Origin: Truepera sp. bin119
GTDB taxonomy: Bacteria > Deinococcota > Deinococci > Deinococcales > Trueperaceae
Assembly (NCBI GenBank): GCA_002239005.1
Contig: MPNL01000010.1
Location: forward strand, 1-64,000
Reading direction: 5' to 3'
DNA length: 64,000 bases
Below the pieces are notes generated by a model. It was given only the letters and a program-made list of their open reading frames with translations, ran no database searches and had not been told where the DNA came from. Positions 52,961-63,149 of this stretch are shown in pieces. How positions within the stretch are numbered: the stretch's first letter is position 1; each line of letters begins with the position of its first letter. A program made the translations under genes and the position numbers.

Positions 52961-53797
52961 ATGAAGATCTACATCAGCGCCGACATGGAAGGTGTCAGCG
53001 GCGTCGTCCACCCCGAACACACCGGCTGGAGCGGCCGCCGGCATCACGAGGCACGACTGCTCATGACCGGTGACATCAACGCCGCTATTGATGGGGCCTT
53101 CGCCGCCGGCGCCAGCGAGGTGGTCGTCTGCGACAGCCACAGCAATGGCCGCAACGTCGTCCTAGAGGAACTCGACCCGCGTGCCCGGCTGGCATGGGGA
53201 CGTCAGAACCGCAGCCTCGGTCAGGTCCACGGCATCGACAATTCATATGCAGCACTGGTCATGGTCGGCTTCCACGCTCGCGCCGGGACACCCGGTGTAC
53301 TCAACCACACCATTAACAGCGGCGTCGTCCACCAGTTCCGGCTCAACGGTGAGGCCTACGGCGAGGTGGATATCAATGCCGCATTGGCTGGGGTGTTCGG
53401 GGTGCCGATCGCGTTCGTCTCTGGCGACGATCGGGTGGTAGCCCAATCGAAGTCGCGCTTCCCAGCCATCGAGACCGTCACTACTATGGAGTCGATCGGC
53501 ACCTACTCGGCGCTGCTGCACGCCCCCAAGGCGGCGCGGGTGCTGGTAAGAGATGGGGTCGAACGCGCTCTCGGGCGGCTCGCCGACATGACCGTCCTGC
53601 AACTCGACGGGCCCTACACGCTCGAGATCGACTTCAAAGACACCGCCATGGCCGAGACCGCGTCACTGGTCCCCGGCGTCGAAAAGGTCGGCGGCCTGAC
53701 CGGGCGCTTCACACACCACGATCTGCTCGAGGTGTTCCGGGCAGCGCTGGTGATGATCACGCTCGGTGCCACCGAACGGTGGGAGACGACGGTCTGA
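52961..53797 (+). CDS. M55 D-aminopeptidase (DppA-like)
   Basis: Zinc aminopeptidase of 278 residues related to B. subtilis DppA. Starts KIYISADMEGVSGV with the ligand pair D-x-E, then VVCDSHSNGRNV with His, MVGFHARAGTPGVLNHTIN with further His residues, and a Glu in NGEAYGEVDIN. In B. subtilis it lies in the dpp transporter operon and cleaves D-Ala-containing dipeptides. The link to the transporter here suggests uptake and cleavage of D-amino acid or cell-wall peptides. AAAGGAG precedes the ATG at 52961; a TTG one codon earlier is less likely. Confidence 0.92.
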   Translation: MKIYISADMEGVSGVVHPEHTGWSGRRHHEARLLMTGDINAAIDGAFAAGASEVVVCDSHSNGRNVVLEELDPRARLAWGRQNRSLGQVHGIDNSYAALVMVGFHARAGTPGVLNHTINSGVVHQFRLNGEAYGEVDINAALAGVFGVPIAFVSGDDRVVAQSKSRFPAIETVTTMESIGTYSALLHAPKAARVLVRDGVERALGRLADMTVLQLDGPYTLEIDFKDTAMAETASLVPGVEKVGGLTGRFTHHDLLEVFRAALVMITLGATERWETTV

Positions 53798-53874
53798 GCA
53801 CGCAGCCGACTTCAACCTGCAGCACCCAGGGCTCTCAGGTAGCACACAACGAGCAATCCTCTACCTCTCCCTGC

Positions 53875-54543
53875 CTACCGGCTTGCCCACAACAGCCCCC
53901 GCCTCACGATCTCTTGCACCGCCGGCACATCGAAATCCTTCCGCACATGACCCACCGAGGCGTAGAACACCCTCCCCTTCCCGTATCGCCTCTTCCAGAC
54001 CACCGGCATCACCGTCCCCGCAATCCACGGCGCGTTTCCATGCTCACCCGAAAAGGTCGTAGTTGCCAGCACCTCATTGCCAGGGTCGACGTGCATATAG
54101 TACTGCTCGGACTCCATATCGAAATCGTCCAAGCCGGCGACGATGGGATCATCGGGGCGGACTATGTTCACCCGGTAGCGGATAATGTCGCCCGGATGCT
54201 TTACCCACTGGCCCCCGACCATCCACTGATAGTCGGTATTCTCTCGGAACGAATCGGCCATACCACCATGCCAGCCGCCGAGGCCGACGCCGACCTGGAC
54301 GGCCTTAAGTAGGCCCTGTTCCTGCTCCCGAGTGATGGTGCTCATAGTCCACACAGGGACAACCAGGCTCAACGACGCCATGTAGTCTGAGTCGCGGTAG
54401 ACCTCAAGGTCGGAGACGAGATCGACCTCAAAACCATCCTCACGGAGCAGGTCGGCGAACAGGGTGGCACAGGCTTCGGGCTCGTGGCCCTCCCAGCCGC
54501 CCCAGTCGACGAGTGCACGTTTCACGACTTCTGCTCCAGCCAT
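53875..54543 (-). CDS. ThuA-domain protein
   Basis: Protein of 222 residues of the ThuA (trehalose utilization) family with a glutamine-amidotransferase-like fold. Motifs: [46 protein letters not shown] and [19 protein letters not shown]. The role of the family in sugar metabolism is poorly known. The start overlaps the aldo/keto reductase stop by 22 nt, with GAGGAG upstream, so the two are coupled. Confidence 0.88.
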   Translation of the reverse strand: MAGAEVVKRALVDWGGWEGHEPEACATLFADLLREDGFEVDLVSDLEVYRDSDYMASLSLVVPVWTMSTITREQEQGLLKAVQVGVGLGGWHGGMADSFRENTDYQWMVGGQWVKHPGDIIRYRVNIVRPDDPIVAGLDDFDMESEQYYMHVDPGNEVLATTTFSGEHGNAPWIAGTVMPVVWKRRYGKGRVFYASVGHVRKDFDVPAVQEIVRRGLLWASR

Positions 54544-55481
54544 TCCAACTCCTCGGGGGTGAGATTGAGATCCATGGCTTCGGTGCCGGCCTCAAACTCC
54601 TGCGGTGTGCAGCAGCCTACCAGCGCAAAGATGTTGAGCGGTTGGTTCAGCACGTAGGCCAAGGCGACCTGCGTTACGCTCACCCCCTTGGCCTGTGCCA
54701 ACTCCCCGACCCGGTCCAGACGCCGGAAGTTCTCCTCATAGCAGTAAGATGTGACGCACAGCCTGTCCCGGTCTTCACTGAAGCTATCCAAGTTATCGCG
54801 CCTGAAGCGACCTGAGAAGAACCCACCCGCCAAGCTCGACCAACTGAAAAGCGGCATGCCACACTCACGGTAGAAGGCCCGGGCAGCCTCACCTCCACTG
54901 GCACTGATACTGATGCACCCTTCCCAGGGGACCTGGACCTGCTCGGCGAGGCTAAAGTTGGGGCTGCTCGCCACGAACGGAGTGAGACCTTGCGCCTCCG
55001 CGTAGGCGTTCGCCTCGGCGATCCTCTGGTGCGACCAGTTCGAGCCGCCGAATGCGCGGATTCGCCCCGTCTCCCGGTGCTCATTGAGCACCTCCACAAT
55101 GGGGTAGACCGGGACTGAAGGGTCGTCGCGGTGGACCAGGTAGAGATCGATGTAATCGATCTGGAAACGGGCCAGCGAATCGTGGATGTCGGCGCTGATA
55201 TCAAACGGTGTGACTCGACGGCGATCCTGGTTATGGTGCGCACCCTTACCGATGATAACAACCTCGTCACGGTTACCGCGTGCGGCCAGCCAGCGCCCCA
55301 TCACCCGCTCGTTGGCGCCGCCACCGTAGTTGTGGGCCGTATCGAAAGTGTTACATCCCATCTCGAAGACGGCGTCGAGGAGAGCAAATTCCCTGGCCTC
55401 GTCGGTGCCGTTCACCATGACGGTGCCCTGCACCAGGCGCGAGACGGGTTTGTCGACACCAGGAACCGAACCGTACTTCAT
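54522..55481 (-). CDS. Aldo/keto reductase
   Basis: NADPH-dependent oxidoreductase of 319 residues, TIM barrel. The catalytic tetrad is visible: Asp in [12 protein letters not shown], Tyr in the same segment, Lys in [10 protein letters not shown] and His in YLVHRDD. The NADP-binding Ser/Thr region is close to [21 protein letters not shown] precedes ATG 55481. The substrate is probably a sugar or related carbonyl, given the ThuA partner. Confidence 0.92.
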   Translation of the reverse strand: MKYGSVPGVDKPVSRLVQGTVMVNGTDEAREFALLDAVFEMGCNTFDTAHNYGGGANERVMGRWLAARGNRDEVVIIGKGAHHNQDRRRVTPFDISADIHDSLARFQIDYIDLYLVHRDDPSVPVYPIVEVLNEHRETGRIRAFGGSNWSHQRIAEANAYAEAQGLTPFVASSPNFSLAEQVQVPWEGCISISASGGEAARAFYRECGMPLFSWSSLAGGFFSGRFRRDNLDSFSEDRDRLCVTSYCYEENFRRLDRVGELAQAKGVSVTQVALAYVLNQPLNIFALVGCCTPQEFEAGTEAMDLNLTPEELEWLEQKS

Positions 55482-55557
55482 ATCTCCTCCAAAGGCCAGA
55501 AAAACCCGAGCGAACGCACCACTCTATCCCAGGCCTTAGGTAAGATGCCCACCGATC

Positions 55558-56607
55558 ATGAACACTTTCTCCCCCACCGAACATCCCCACCGACGCCGCA
55601 ACCCGCTCACCGGCGAGTGGGTCCTAGTGAGCCCCCACCGAATGAAGCGCCCCTGGCAGGGCAAGGTCGAGCCGGTTGCCGACGAGGATAGGCCCCGCTA
55701 CGACCCGGATTGCTACCTCTGCCCCGGCAACGATCGCGCGGCGGGTACCACCAACCCCGACTACACCGACACCTTCGTATTCACCAACGACTTCGCAGCC
55801 CTCCTCCCTGTGACCCTGAAGACCTCGGATACCGGCCATCCGCTACTTGCCACCGAGCCGGTGCGGGGCACCTGCCGGGTAATCTGCTTCTCCCCTCGCC
55901 ACGACCTGACCCTAGCGGAGCTTCCACCTGCCGACATCCGCCGGGTGGTGGACCTCTGGGCGCAGCAGACGGAGGAGCTAGGACACGACTACCGCTGGGT
56001 ACAGGTGTTCGAGAACAGAGGCGACCTGATGGGTGCATCGAACCCGCATCCGCACGGGCAGGTCTGGGCTCTCGATGTGTTGCCCGACGAGGCAGCTAAG
56101 GAAGATCGGCAGCAGCGAGCCTACTTCGGTGAGCACGGAGCCCCGCTGCTGCTCGACTATGCCCAATTCGAACTAGAGCAGGGCGAGCGGGTGGTGGTCG
56201 CAAACGACGACTGGCTGACCCTGGTGCCTCATTGGGCGGTGTGGCCCTTTGAAACTCTGATCGTGCCCCACCGACGACCGATCGCACGGATGAACGAGTT
56301 GAGCGGTGCGGAGCGCATCGGGCTCGCGGCGCTGCTAGGGTCGCTGCTCACGCGCTACGACAACCTGTTCGAGACCCACTTCGCCTACACGCTCGGCTGG
56401 CACGGTGCCCCCTTCGACGGTACCGATACCCGACCCTGGCAGCTTCATGGCCATGTCTATCCCCCCCTCTTGAGGAGCGCATCGGTCCGCAAGTTCATAG
56501 CCGGCTTTGAACTCCTCGCCGAGCCGCAGCGCGACCTCACCGCAGAGCAGGCCGCTGCAAGGCTTCGCGAACTGTCCGAGATCCACTATCGGGAGCGTCG
56601 CCGATGA
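55558..56607 (+). CDS. galT: Galactose-1-phosphate uridylyltransferase
   Basis: Leloir-pathway enzyme of 349 residues transferring UMP from UDP-glucose to galactose-1-phosphate. Motifs: [31 protein letters not shown], and the active-site NPHPHGQVW with the nucleophile His. Zinc ligands are likely in CYLCPGN and the later HPH region. No Shine-Dalgarno; a TAAGAT lies 11 nt upstream. Overlaps galK by four bases. No galE in the window. Confidence 0.95.
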   Translation: MNTFSPTEHPHRRRNPLTGEWVLVSPHRMKRPWQGKVEPVADEDRPRYDPDCYLCPGNDRAAGTTNPDYTDTFVFTNDFAALLPVTLKTSDTGHPLLATEPVRGTCRVICFSPRHDLTLAELPPADIRRVVDLWAQQTEELGHDYRWVQVFENRGDLMGASNPHPHGQVWALDVLPDEAAKEDRQQRAYFGEHGAPLLLDYAQFELEQGERVVVANDDWLTLVPHWAVWPFETLIVPHRRPIARMNELSGAERIGLAALLGSLLTRYDNLFETHFAYTLGWHGAPFDGTDTRPWQLHGHVYPPLLRSASVRKFIAGFELLAEPQRDLTAEQAAARLRELSEIHYRERRR

Positions 56608-57746
56608 CCCCTGAAGAGACCGTCCGTGAAGGCTTTGTTGCCCGCTTCGGGACCGAACCGAGGGCGCTCGTCCGCGCACCGGGCCGGGTCAACCTGATCG
56701 GCGAGCACACAGACTATAACGGTGGTTTCGTGCTGCCGATGGCGATCGACCGCTCGACCTGGATCGCACTCCGCCCCCGGGACGACCTCAGAGTAATAGT
56801 CCACACGCTTGACCTAGAGGCGAGTGGCGAGTTCGTGCTCGAACACCTCGAGCGGGGGGAGGGTTGGCTCGAATACCTTAAGGGCGTCGCCTGGGCCCTG
56901 CAGGAGGCCGGGCTGGAGGTCGGCGGTTGGGAAGGGGTCGTCTCGAGCAACGTGCCCATCGCGGCGGGACTCTCCTCATCGGCGGCTCTGGAACTGGCGA
57001 CTGCCCGCGCTTTCCACGCCGCCTCCGATTTCGCCTGGAACCCTGTCGAGATGGCCTTAGTCGGCCAGCGGGCGGAGAATCGCTGGGTCGGAGTTTCAAC
57101 GGGCATCATGGACCAGCTTGTCTCCGCAACCGGGCGGGCAGGACACGCGGTGCTGATCGACTGTCGTAGCCTCGAACTCGACGCGGTCTCCCTGCCAACG
57201 GGTACCGCCATAGTGGTGCTCGACACAGGTACCCGCCGAGGTCTAGTCGACTCCGCCTACAACGAGCGGCGCGAGCAGTGCAAAGCGGCAGCCCACCACC
57301 TCGGGGCCGACGCCCTCCGTGATGTCGACCCGGAGCGCCTCGCGACCGATTTCAAGGGCCTCGACTCAACCACCCTCCTACGCGCCCGTCATGTCGTGAC
57401 GGAGAACGCCCGCACCCTGGCCGCAGCGGAGGCGATGAGGCGGGACGACGCTCCGGCGCTCGGCCAACTCATGAACGAGAGTCACGAAAGCCTCAAGAGC
57501 GACTTCGAGGTCTCTTCAGATGCCCTCGACGCGATGGTCGCTTGCGCTCAGACTCTACCCGGCTGCCTCGGTGCCCGCATGACCGGTGCTGGCTTCGGCG
57601 GCGCGGCGATAGCACTCGTTAAAGACGAAAAGGTAGAGGAGTTCACGCGGAGTGTTGAACGGTGCTATCGGGCAAGCACGAGGAATGAGCCCGAGATCTA
57701 CCTGTGCAGGGCGAGTGAGGGGGCTTCCAAAGCTTCTCCAAGCTGA
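56604..57746 (+). CDS. galK: Galactokinase
   Basis: GHMP kinase of 380 residues making galactose-1-phosphate. The galactose-binding start [19 protein letters not shown], the ATP loop [14 protein letters not shown] and the third motif [19 protein letters not shown] are all present. Coupled to galT by ATGA. Together they feed galactose into the Leloir pathway; the GH4 glycosidase gene at the window edge could supply the sugar. Confidence 0.96.
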   Translation: MTPEETVREGFVARFGTEPRALVRAPGRVNLIGEHTDYNGGFVLPMAIDRSTWIALRPRDDLRVIVHTLDLEASGEFVLEHLERGEGWLEYLKGVAWALQEAGLEVGGWEGVVSSNVPIAAGLSSSAALELATARAFHAASDFAWNPVEMALVGQRAENRWVGVSTGIMDQLVSATGRAGHAVLIDCRSLELDAVSLPTGTAIVVLDTGTRRGLVDSAYNERREQCKAAAHHLGADALRDVDPERLATDFKGLDSTTLLRARHVVTENARTLAAAEAMRRDDAPALGQLMNESHESLKSDFEVSSDALDAMVACAQTLPGCLGARMTGAGFGGAAIALVKDEKVEEFTRSVERCYRASTRNEPEIYLCRASEGASKASPS

Positions 57747-58173
57747 GTGCGTGAGTGCTAGGCACTACCCTCAGCAACCCCAGAGCCAGACGCAGCCCTC
57801 CACTCCGCTACCGAACCTCGGTCTGTGGCACCGTTCGATCAGACTCAAGGGTAGGCGAACTCATCTGCATGGTCATTCCGCAGAAACGGTAGTGAGCTAG
57901 AGGCGCCGCACTCCCGCACTGTTCAAGTGTCCTCAACAGTAATGAACAACCCTACTGTGCAGACGGAGATGGCCCCCTTCTGCTGATCTCGACGAGAGAG
58001 ACAATGAACGAGACAACGTTAGCTATTAGGGGCAGGCGAGGTGTCCAGGCGGTGGACGAACGAAACTCTACCTTGCTACAGAGCGCCTTCACACGCAGGG
58101 AAGGGGCCACACCAGGGTCTCTGGTGTCGCTAGGTCAACTCTCCCTGGACAGGCCTGAAGGGGCTGGCAAAGT
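57747..58173. other. Intergenic stretch without recognised features
   Basis: About 430 nt between convergent genes. Open frames lack recognisable motifs. No clear terminator. Confidence 0.5.
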
Positions 58174-59322
58174 TCATGATAGGTTTCCCCCCGCCAGGTA
58201 CCGCTCCGGCCTGAACAGGCTCCTGTCGTGCGAGGTCGTCCCGTTCACGGCTAGGTCGGCCATTATCTCACCTACGACGCTGCAGAACTTGAAGCCGTGT
58301 CCCGAGAATCCCGCAGCGAAGTTCACCTGCGGATGGTCGGGATGAGTGCCGATAATGAAGTGTTCATCAGGGCTATTGGTGAACATGCAGGTCTTGAGCG
58401 CCATGGTAGGGCCGTTGGCCTCAGGGAAGTAGCGCTCCACACATGAGCGCAAGATGGCCTCGTCGGCGGGGTGGACCGAGTGGTCGATCTCATCGGGATC
58501 GACCGCCTCCCTGAGATGATGGTAGCACCCGATTTTGAACCCAGGAATGCCGTAGACTGGATAGCCGTAGAACTGTCTCTCGTCTACCTTCAGGATGAAC
58601 ACGGGGAAGCGCTCGGGAGCGAAGAGATCGGGCCTTGAGGGCTGAAACCAACCGAGGACCTGCCGCTCTGCCTGGAGGACACTGCCTCCTAGTCCGGGGA
58701 CTAGCGAGGAGGCCCACGGCCCGGCCGTGATCACCAGGGAGCCCGCCTCGTAGCGGCCCCTCTCTGTCTGGACCATCACGCCGGCGGCAGTCTCCCACCA
58801 GTCGATAACCCTCTCCCTAAACCGCACCTCCGCGCCGAGGGACTGGGCCATCACCACCTGATCGACGATACACTGCTCGGAGAGCAGGAAGCCGCCCTCC
58901 CCCTGGAAGAGGGCGTAGTGGCCCTTCGGGAGTCGGTACCCGGGGAACCGCATAGCTAGTTCTTTGTGATCGAGCACCTCGTGTTGGAGGCCGTGCTCCA
59001 GGCACGATCGATACGATCCCTGGAACACCCCACTCTGTTCAGGACCGGCGTCGACCGACCCGGTGATATGCAGAATCTGCCGCCCGGTCTCCCGCTGCAA
59101 CTCGCGCCACAATTCGTAGGCTCGCCTCAACAGCGGCACGTAGGCTGGATCCTCGAAGTAGGCCAGACGGATGATGCGGTTCACCCCGTGCGAGGAGCCT
59201 CGATCATGGGTGATATCGAAGCGCTCAAGACCTAGTACCCGCTTACCCCTCCTTGCAAGCTGGTGGACTGTGGAACTACCCATCCCACCGACACCAATAA
59301 CGATGACATCGTATGCCCTCAT
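58174..59322 (-). CDS. Monomeric sarcosine/N-methyl amino acid oxidase
   Basis: FAD-dependent oxidase of 382 residues of the MSOX/MTOX family, oxidising N-methyl amino acids such as sarcosine or N-methyltryptophan. Dinucleotide fold at the start (DVIVIGVGGMGSSTVHQLA), then ERFDITHDRGSSHGVNRIIR, the covalent-FAD Cys region LKTCMFTNSPDEHFIIG, and the C-terminal AAGFSGHGFKF. Its start overlaps a small frame (ATGA). Sarcosine is a product of creatine degradation, so it could complement the creatinase-like gene at 7768, though the two are 50 kb apart. Confidence 0.9.
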   Translation of the reverse strand: MRAYDVIVIGVGGMGSSTVHQLARRGKRVLGLERFDITHDRGSSHGVNRIIRLAYFEDPAYVPLLRRAYELWRELQRETGRQILHITGSVDAGPEQSGVFQGSYRSCLEHGLQHEVLDHKELAMRFPGYRLPKGHYALFQGEGGFLLSEQCIVDQVVMAQSLGAEVRFRERVIDWWETAAGVMVQTERGRYEAGSLVITAGPWASSLVPGLGGSVLQAERQVLGWFQPSRPDLFAPERFPVFILKVDERQFYGYPVYGIPGFKIGCYHHLREAVDPDEIDHSVHPADEAILRSCVERYFPEANGPTMALKTCMFTNSPDEHFIIGTHPDHPQVNFAAGFSGHGFKFCSVVGEIMADLAVNGTTSHDRSLFRPERYLAGGNLS

Positions 59323-59528
59323 GTGCCAACTCCCCCAGTGCCAAGCCGGTGGATCTGCCCTAGCAGTGCGAACTCATCATAGGCGGTATATTCGCGCACG
59401 ATCCTCCTCCACTCGACCTCGTGATGACCGATGTCCCACAGAGCAATCAGCCTCCCAGTGAGCAGGGCGCGGCGACCGGACTCGAGGTCGATGCTGTGCA
59501 GGCACCGCTCGGGAACTTCGCTCCCCAC
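59319..59528 (-). CDS. Small hypothetical protein coupled to the oxidase
   Basis: GTG-started frame of 69 codons whose stop overlaps the oxidase start (ATGA), with AGGGGTGG before it. It reads SEVPERCLHSIDLESGRRAL, LTGRLIALWDIGHHEVEW and YDEFALLGQIHRLG. A segment just upstream in another frame (QLILIWSDYLRGGE) looks like its continuation, so the gene may be frameshifted near 59530. No family recognised. Confidence 0.4.
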   Translation of the reverse strand: MGSEVPERCLHSIDLESGRRALLTGRLIALWDIGHHEVEWRRIVREYTAYDEFALLGQIHRLGTGGVGT

Positions 59529-59776
59529 CCCTCAGGTAGTCCGACCAGATCAGGATAAGCTGACCAGCAGGACCAGCACGTGGGCTCGGCAGTCGCCGAG
59601 CCCATGGGTCGTTCGGGCGAGATCCGGCAGTATAGCTGTGGGCAGAACGCCTCGTCAATGAGACCGAGTATCCGGCAATCCCACACCTCGCAGAGGACCC
59701 GCCGTACTGCGGACATGGCAGAAGCTCGGGACCGGAAATATCGCCGCTGGCCCGATGCTAAGCTACACTACAGCCC
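59529..59776. other. Divergent intergenic region with hairpin
   Basis: Contains a perfect 10-bp stem, TGGGCTCGGC (59581-59590) with GCCGAGCCCA (59595-59604), loop AGTC, no T-run. Also holds the possible upstream part of the small frame at 59319. Confidence 0.5.
59764..59769 (+). promoter_or_regulatory. -10 box of a leaderless MFS message
   Basis: TACACT lies 7 nt before the ATG at 59777, with no Shine-Dalgarno between. No good -35 is seen. Confidence 0.4.
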
Positions 59777-60973
59777 ATGCCGCGCCGGACCGTTGTGTTC
59801 CTCGCCTTCCTGGGCGCCTACTTCCTGTCATACTTCTTCCGGTCCACCAACGCCGTGATCGCGGGCGATCTGAGCCGAGATATGGAACTGAGTGCCTCCC
59901 AACTCGGCTTCATGACCAGCCTCTTCTTCCTCATCTTTGCCCTAGCGCAACTGCCGATCGGGGCCGCGCTAGACCGCTTCGGGGCGCGGCGCACAACCTC
60001 GACCTTGATGCTGGCTGGCGTGGCCGGTAACCTACTGTTCTCGGTGGCCCCCTCATTCCCGCTGCTGGCCCTAGGGCGGGCGCTCATAGGGCTCGGCATG
60101 GCCGGCGTACTTATGGGAGCACTCAAGGCGTTCAGTACCCTCTTCGCAGCTGAGCGCTTCGCTCAGGTCTCGAGCGTCTTCGTCGGACTAGGTTCGCTTG
60201 GGGCACTTGCCGCTGCCACCCCACTGACTCTGCTTAATAGTGCCTTCGGCTGGCGCACAGTGTTCGCAGGAGGCGCCGCAGTGATCCTGGCCAGCGCCCT
60301 ACTTATAGCGCGATTCGGGCACAGCCCAGCCATCACCACTGCGAAAGCAAAGGACAAGGGGGGGTTCAGCGCACTCTTCCACCGGCTCGACTTCTGGCGA
60401 ATCGCCCTGCTCAACTTCGCCGTGGGCGGTACCATGTTCGCCTACCAGGCACTGTGGGCCGGACCGTTCCTCAGCGACGTCCGTGGGCTCGACGAGGTCG
60501 CTGTCGGTAATCTTCTGCTACTCATGGGGCTGGGCGTGATGGCGGGATACTTCCTGATGGGCAGGCTGTCCGGCAGGGTGGGCGTCCCCGTCACGCTGGT
60601 CTTGGGGGCGACGGTACTGACGCTGGTGCAGGTGGCGCTGGCACTGACCAGTCCAACCTGGCCGCACCTAGTCCTAGCCATACTGTTCGTCTTCTTTGGC
60701 GTCGCCGGTGCGTTCAATGTCCTCACCTTCGCCCACGTCCGCTTCATCTTCCCCCTAAGCATGACCGGCAGGGCAATCACCGCAATGAACATCTTCGGCA
60801 TCGGCGGCAGTGCCCTGCTCCAGTGGGGCCTGGGTGTCGTGATCGGCCTATACCCGCTGGTGGACGGTGGTAGACACCCACCCGAGGCCTACCGGATTTC
60901 GTTCCTGCTTACGGCGGGGCTGACAGCGCTAGCCTGCACCCTCTACCTCCCGCTCGTGCGTAGGCCCCAATGA
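59777..60973 (+). CDS. MFS transporter
   Basis: Major facilitator of 398 residues with 12 membrane segments. Starts PRRTVVFLAFLGAYFLSYFF, motif A-like LPIGAALDRFGARR, central loop near residue 190 (AKAKDKGGFSALFHRLDFW), and GYFLMGRLSGRVG in the C-half. The substrate is unknown. Probably leaderless. Confidence 0.9.
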   Translation: MPRRTVVFLAFLGAYFLSYFFRSTNAVIAGDLSRDMELSASQLGFMTSLFFLIFALAQLPIGAALDRFGARRTTSTLMLAGVAGNLLFSVAPSFPLLALGRALIGLGMAGVLMGALKAFSTLFAAERFAQVSSVFVGLGSLGALAAATPLTLLNSAFGWRTVFAGGAAVILASALLIARFGHSPAITTAKAKDKGGFSALFHRLDFWRIALLNFAVGGTMFAYQALWAGPFLSDVRGLDEVAVGNLLLLMGLGVMAGYFLMGRLSGRVGVPVTLVLGATVLTLVQVALALTSPTWPHLVLAILFVFFGVAGAFNVLTFAHVRFIFPLSMTGRAITAMNIFGIGGSALLQWGLGVVIGLYPLVDGGRHPPEAYRISFLLTAGLTALACTLYLPLVRRPQ

Positions 60974-61151
60974 ACCCACGCCGGCCCCCTACATTTGGGA
61001 GGAGCACATCCTGGGCCGGTGCTGCCCTTTCCTGAATGATGCGTACGCCACGTTGTGGAAGCGGAAGGGTGACGACCCCCGCGTCGGAGCGCCCCTTGGT
61101 GCTCTGGATCCTAATGGCCTTGTCGACACGGTCCGAGCGGAACGGATAGAC
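60974..61151. other. Convergent spacer
   Basis: CCGGCCC and GGGCCGG near the MFS stop could pair around a 26-nt loop, but no T-run is present. No gene seen. Confidence 0.35.
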
Positions 61152-62717
61152 CTACAGAGGGATATTCCCATGCTTCTTGAAGGGGCGGGGCTCCTCCTTG
61201 TTCTCGAGCATGCGCAGGTGCCGAATAAGATGCCTCCGGGTGTCCTTGGGATCGATCACGTCGTCGATGTAGCCGCGCCCCGCCGCCCAGTAGGGGTTGT
61301 CAAACTTACGGCGGTAGTCCTCAATCCGGCTGTTACGGGTGACCTCGGGGGTCCGGGAAGCCTGAATCTCGCGCCGGTAGACGATGTCGGTCGCCCCCTC
61401 TGCACCCAGGACTGCAACCGCTGAGGTAGGCCAAGCCAGAACTACGTCCGCACCCATGTCGACCGAGTTCATAGCGAGGTAAGCCCCTCCGTAGCTCTTG
61501 CGAATGATCAGTGTGATCTTGGGTACTGTCGCTTCAGCGTAGGCGTAAAGCATCTTGGCCCCATGGCGGATGATGCCGGCATGCTCCTGGGCCACGCCGG
61601 GCAGGAAGCCCGTGACGTCGACGAGGGTCACGATCGGCAAGTTGAAGCTGTCGCAGGTTCGGATGAAGCGGGCTGCCTTGTCTGAGGCATCGATATTCAG
61701 GGTGCCAGCCAAATGGCGAGGATTGTTGGCCACCACCCCAACGGGCTGCCCGCCCAACCTGGCGAACCCGACGAGGATATTCCTGGCAAAATCGGGGTGA
61801 ATCTCGAAGAACTCCGCATTGTCCACTAGGATTCTGATGACATCAACCATGGGATAGGGTCGGCGCTGGTCGGGATGGACGATAGAGAGAAGCTCCGGTG
61901 TCTCCCGCGCCTCTGGATCGTCGGTCGGTCGCAGCGGGGGCTTCTCGCGCGCCGACTGAGGCAGGTACGAGAGGAGACGCCGAATCAGCCTGAGCACCCC
62001 GGCATCATCTTCGGCCTCGAAGTGGGCCACACCGGACAGACGGGTGTGTACCTCAGACCCACCCAACTCCTCAAACGTCACCTCCTCCTTGGTTACAGAT
62101 CGAATCACCTCGGGACCAGTGATAAACATGTAGGACGATCCCTGCGCCATCACGACGAAATCGGTGAGGGCAGGACTGTAGACCGCGCCACCGGCGCAGG
62201 GACCTAGGATGGCGCTGATCTGCGGCACCACCCCCGAGTAGATGGCATTGCGGTAGAACACTTCGCCGTAGCCCGACAGAGCATCGACCCCCTCCTGGAT
62301 GCGGGCACCTGCGGAATCGTTGAGCCCGATGATCGGGGCGCCGGTCCGGACCGCCGCATCCATTACCTTGGTGATCTTCTGGGCATGCATCTTGCCAAGA
62401 CTACCGCCGAGGATCGTGAAATCCTGGCTGAACACGAACACGGTGCGACCGTCAATCTTGCCGTAGCCGGTGACCACTCCCTCGCCCGGAGCGTCCACGT
62501 CACGCATCATCTCCACCCCAAGGTGCTCGACGAACACGCCCAACTCAACAAAGGTATCCTGGTCGAGGAGCGCGCAGATGCGCTCCCTCGCCGTCATCTT
62601 GCCCAACTTGTGCTGCTTCCGGACGCGAGCCTCACCACCGCCGCGCTCGACACGCTTGCGCCGCTCCTCCATCTCAGCGGTCAGTTCGTTCATCCAAGAC
62701 AGGGTGTCGTCGGGCAC
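61152..62717 (-). CDS. Acyl-CoA carboxylase carboxyltransferase (beta) subunit
   Basis: Carboxyltransferase of 521 residues of the propionyl/methylmalonyl-CoA type, which moves CO2 from biotin to an acyl-CoA. Motifs: QHKLGKMTARERICALLDQ, VFSQDFTILGGSLGKMHAQK, GLNDSAGARIQEGVDALSGY, LGPCAGGAVYSPALTDFV, RKSYGGAYLAMNS, and the C-terminal ending PRPFKKHGNIPL. GTG start with GGGAGG. No biotin carboxylase or biotin carrier gene is adjacent. Confidence 0.94.
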   Translation of the reverse strand: MPDDTLSWMNELTAEMEERRKRVERGGGEARVRKQHKLGKMTARERICALLDQDTFVELGVFVEHLGVEMMRDVDAPGEGVVTGYGKIDGRTVFVFSQDFTILGGSLGKMHAQKITKVMDAAVRTGAPIIGLNDSAGARIQEGVDALSGYGEVFYRNAIYSGVVPQISAILGPCAGGAVYSPALTDFVVMAQGSSYMFITGPEVIRSVTKEEVTFEELGGSEVHTRLSGVAHFEAEDDAGVLRLIRRLLSYLPQSAREKPPLRPTDDPEARETPELLSIVHPDQRRPYPMVDVIRILVDNAEFFEIHPDFARNILVGFARLGGQPVGVVANNPRHLAGTLNIDASDKAARFIRTCDSFNLPIVTLVDVTGFLPGVAQEHAGIIRHGAKMLYAYAEATVPKITLIIRKSYGGAYLAMNSVDMGADVVLAWPTSAVAVLGAEGATDIVYRREIQASRTPEVTRNSRIEDYRRKFDNPYWAAGRGYIDDVIDPKDTRRHLIRHLRMLENKEEPRPFKKHGNIPL

Positions 62718-62801
62718 TAACGCCTCCCGAGGTTGCGTCTGGGACCAGAGTAACCCGTGACTGGGCCGGGACTGGTCATTACGCCCTTGCGGATTTTCAC
62801 C

Positions 62802-63149
62802 TCAGCGATTGTTGGGATAGGTTACCACTCGGGTCTCATTGGGGAAGATGTAGCCTAAGCTGCGGGCCAACTGCTCGCGGTAGAGGGGATCATCGCCATG
62901 CTCTACGACCACCCTCAGGGTCTCGTGCTCACGTTCCAGCGCGTCCACCCTACCCTCGAGCTGCCTCACAGTCTCCCGAGTACGGTAGGCGCGGTAACCC
63001 TCAATACCGATCATGATCAGGACATGGAAGATGCCTATCACTGCCAGTATTGCAAGCACCACAGAGATCCCCCTGCCGTGGCTCAGACTCTCCTGGCGCT
63101 TGACCCCGCGAGCCCGCGTCTCTGTCCGGGGAGGCACACGCACCGTCAC
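62802..63149 (-). CDS. FtsB/DivIC-like septum formation protein
   Basis: Protein of 115 residues with one membrane segment (ISVVLAILAVIGIFHVLIMI) followed by a coiled coil (TRETVRQLEGRVDALEREHE) and YREQLARSLGYIFPNETRVV, as in FtsB/DivIC. Its start GTG at 63149 overlaps the stop of the upstream gene (GTGA) and is preceded by AGGGGGTG. Acts at the division site in other bacteria. Confidence 0.78.
   Translation of the reverse strand: MTVRVPPRTETRARGVKRQESLSHGRGISVVLAILAVIGIFHVLIMIGIEGYRAYRTRETVRQLEGRVDALEREHETLRVVVEHGDDPLYREQLARSLGYIFPNETRVVTYPNNR

Noticed and set aside
59581-59604. 10-bp hairpin as a terminator
   Set aside because: No T-run on either strand; kept only as a hairpin within the intergenic note.
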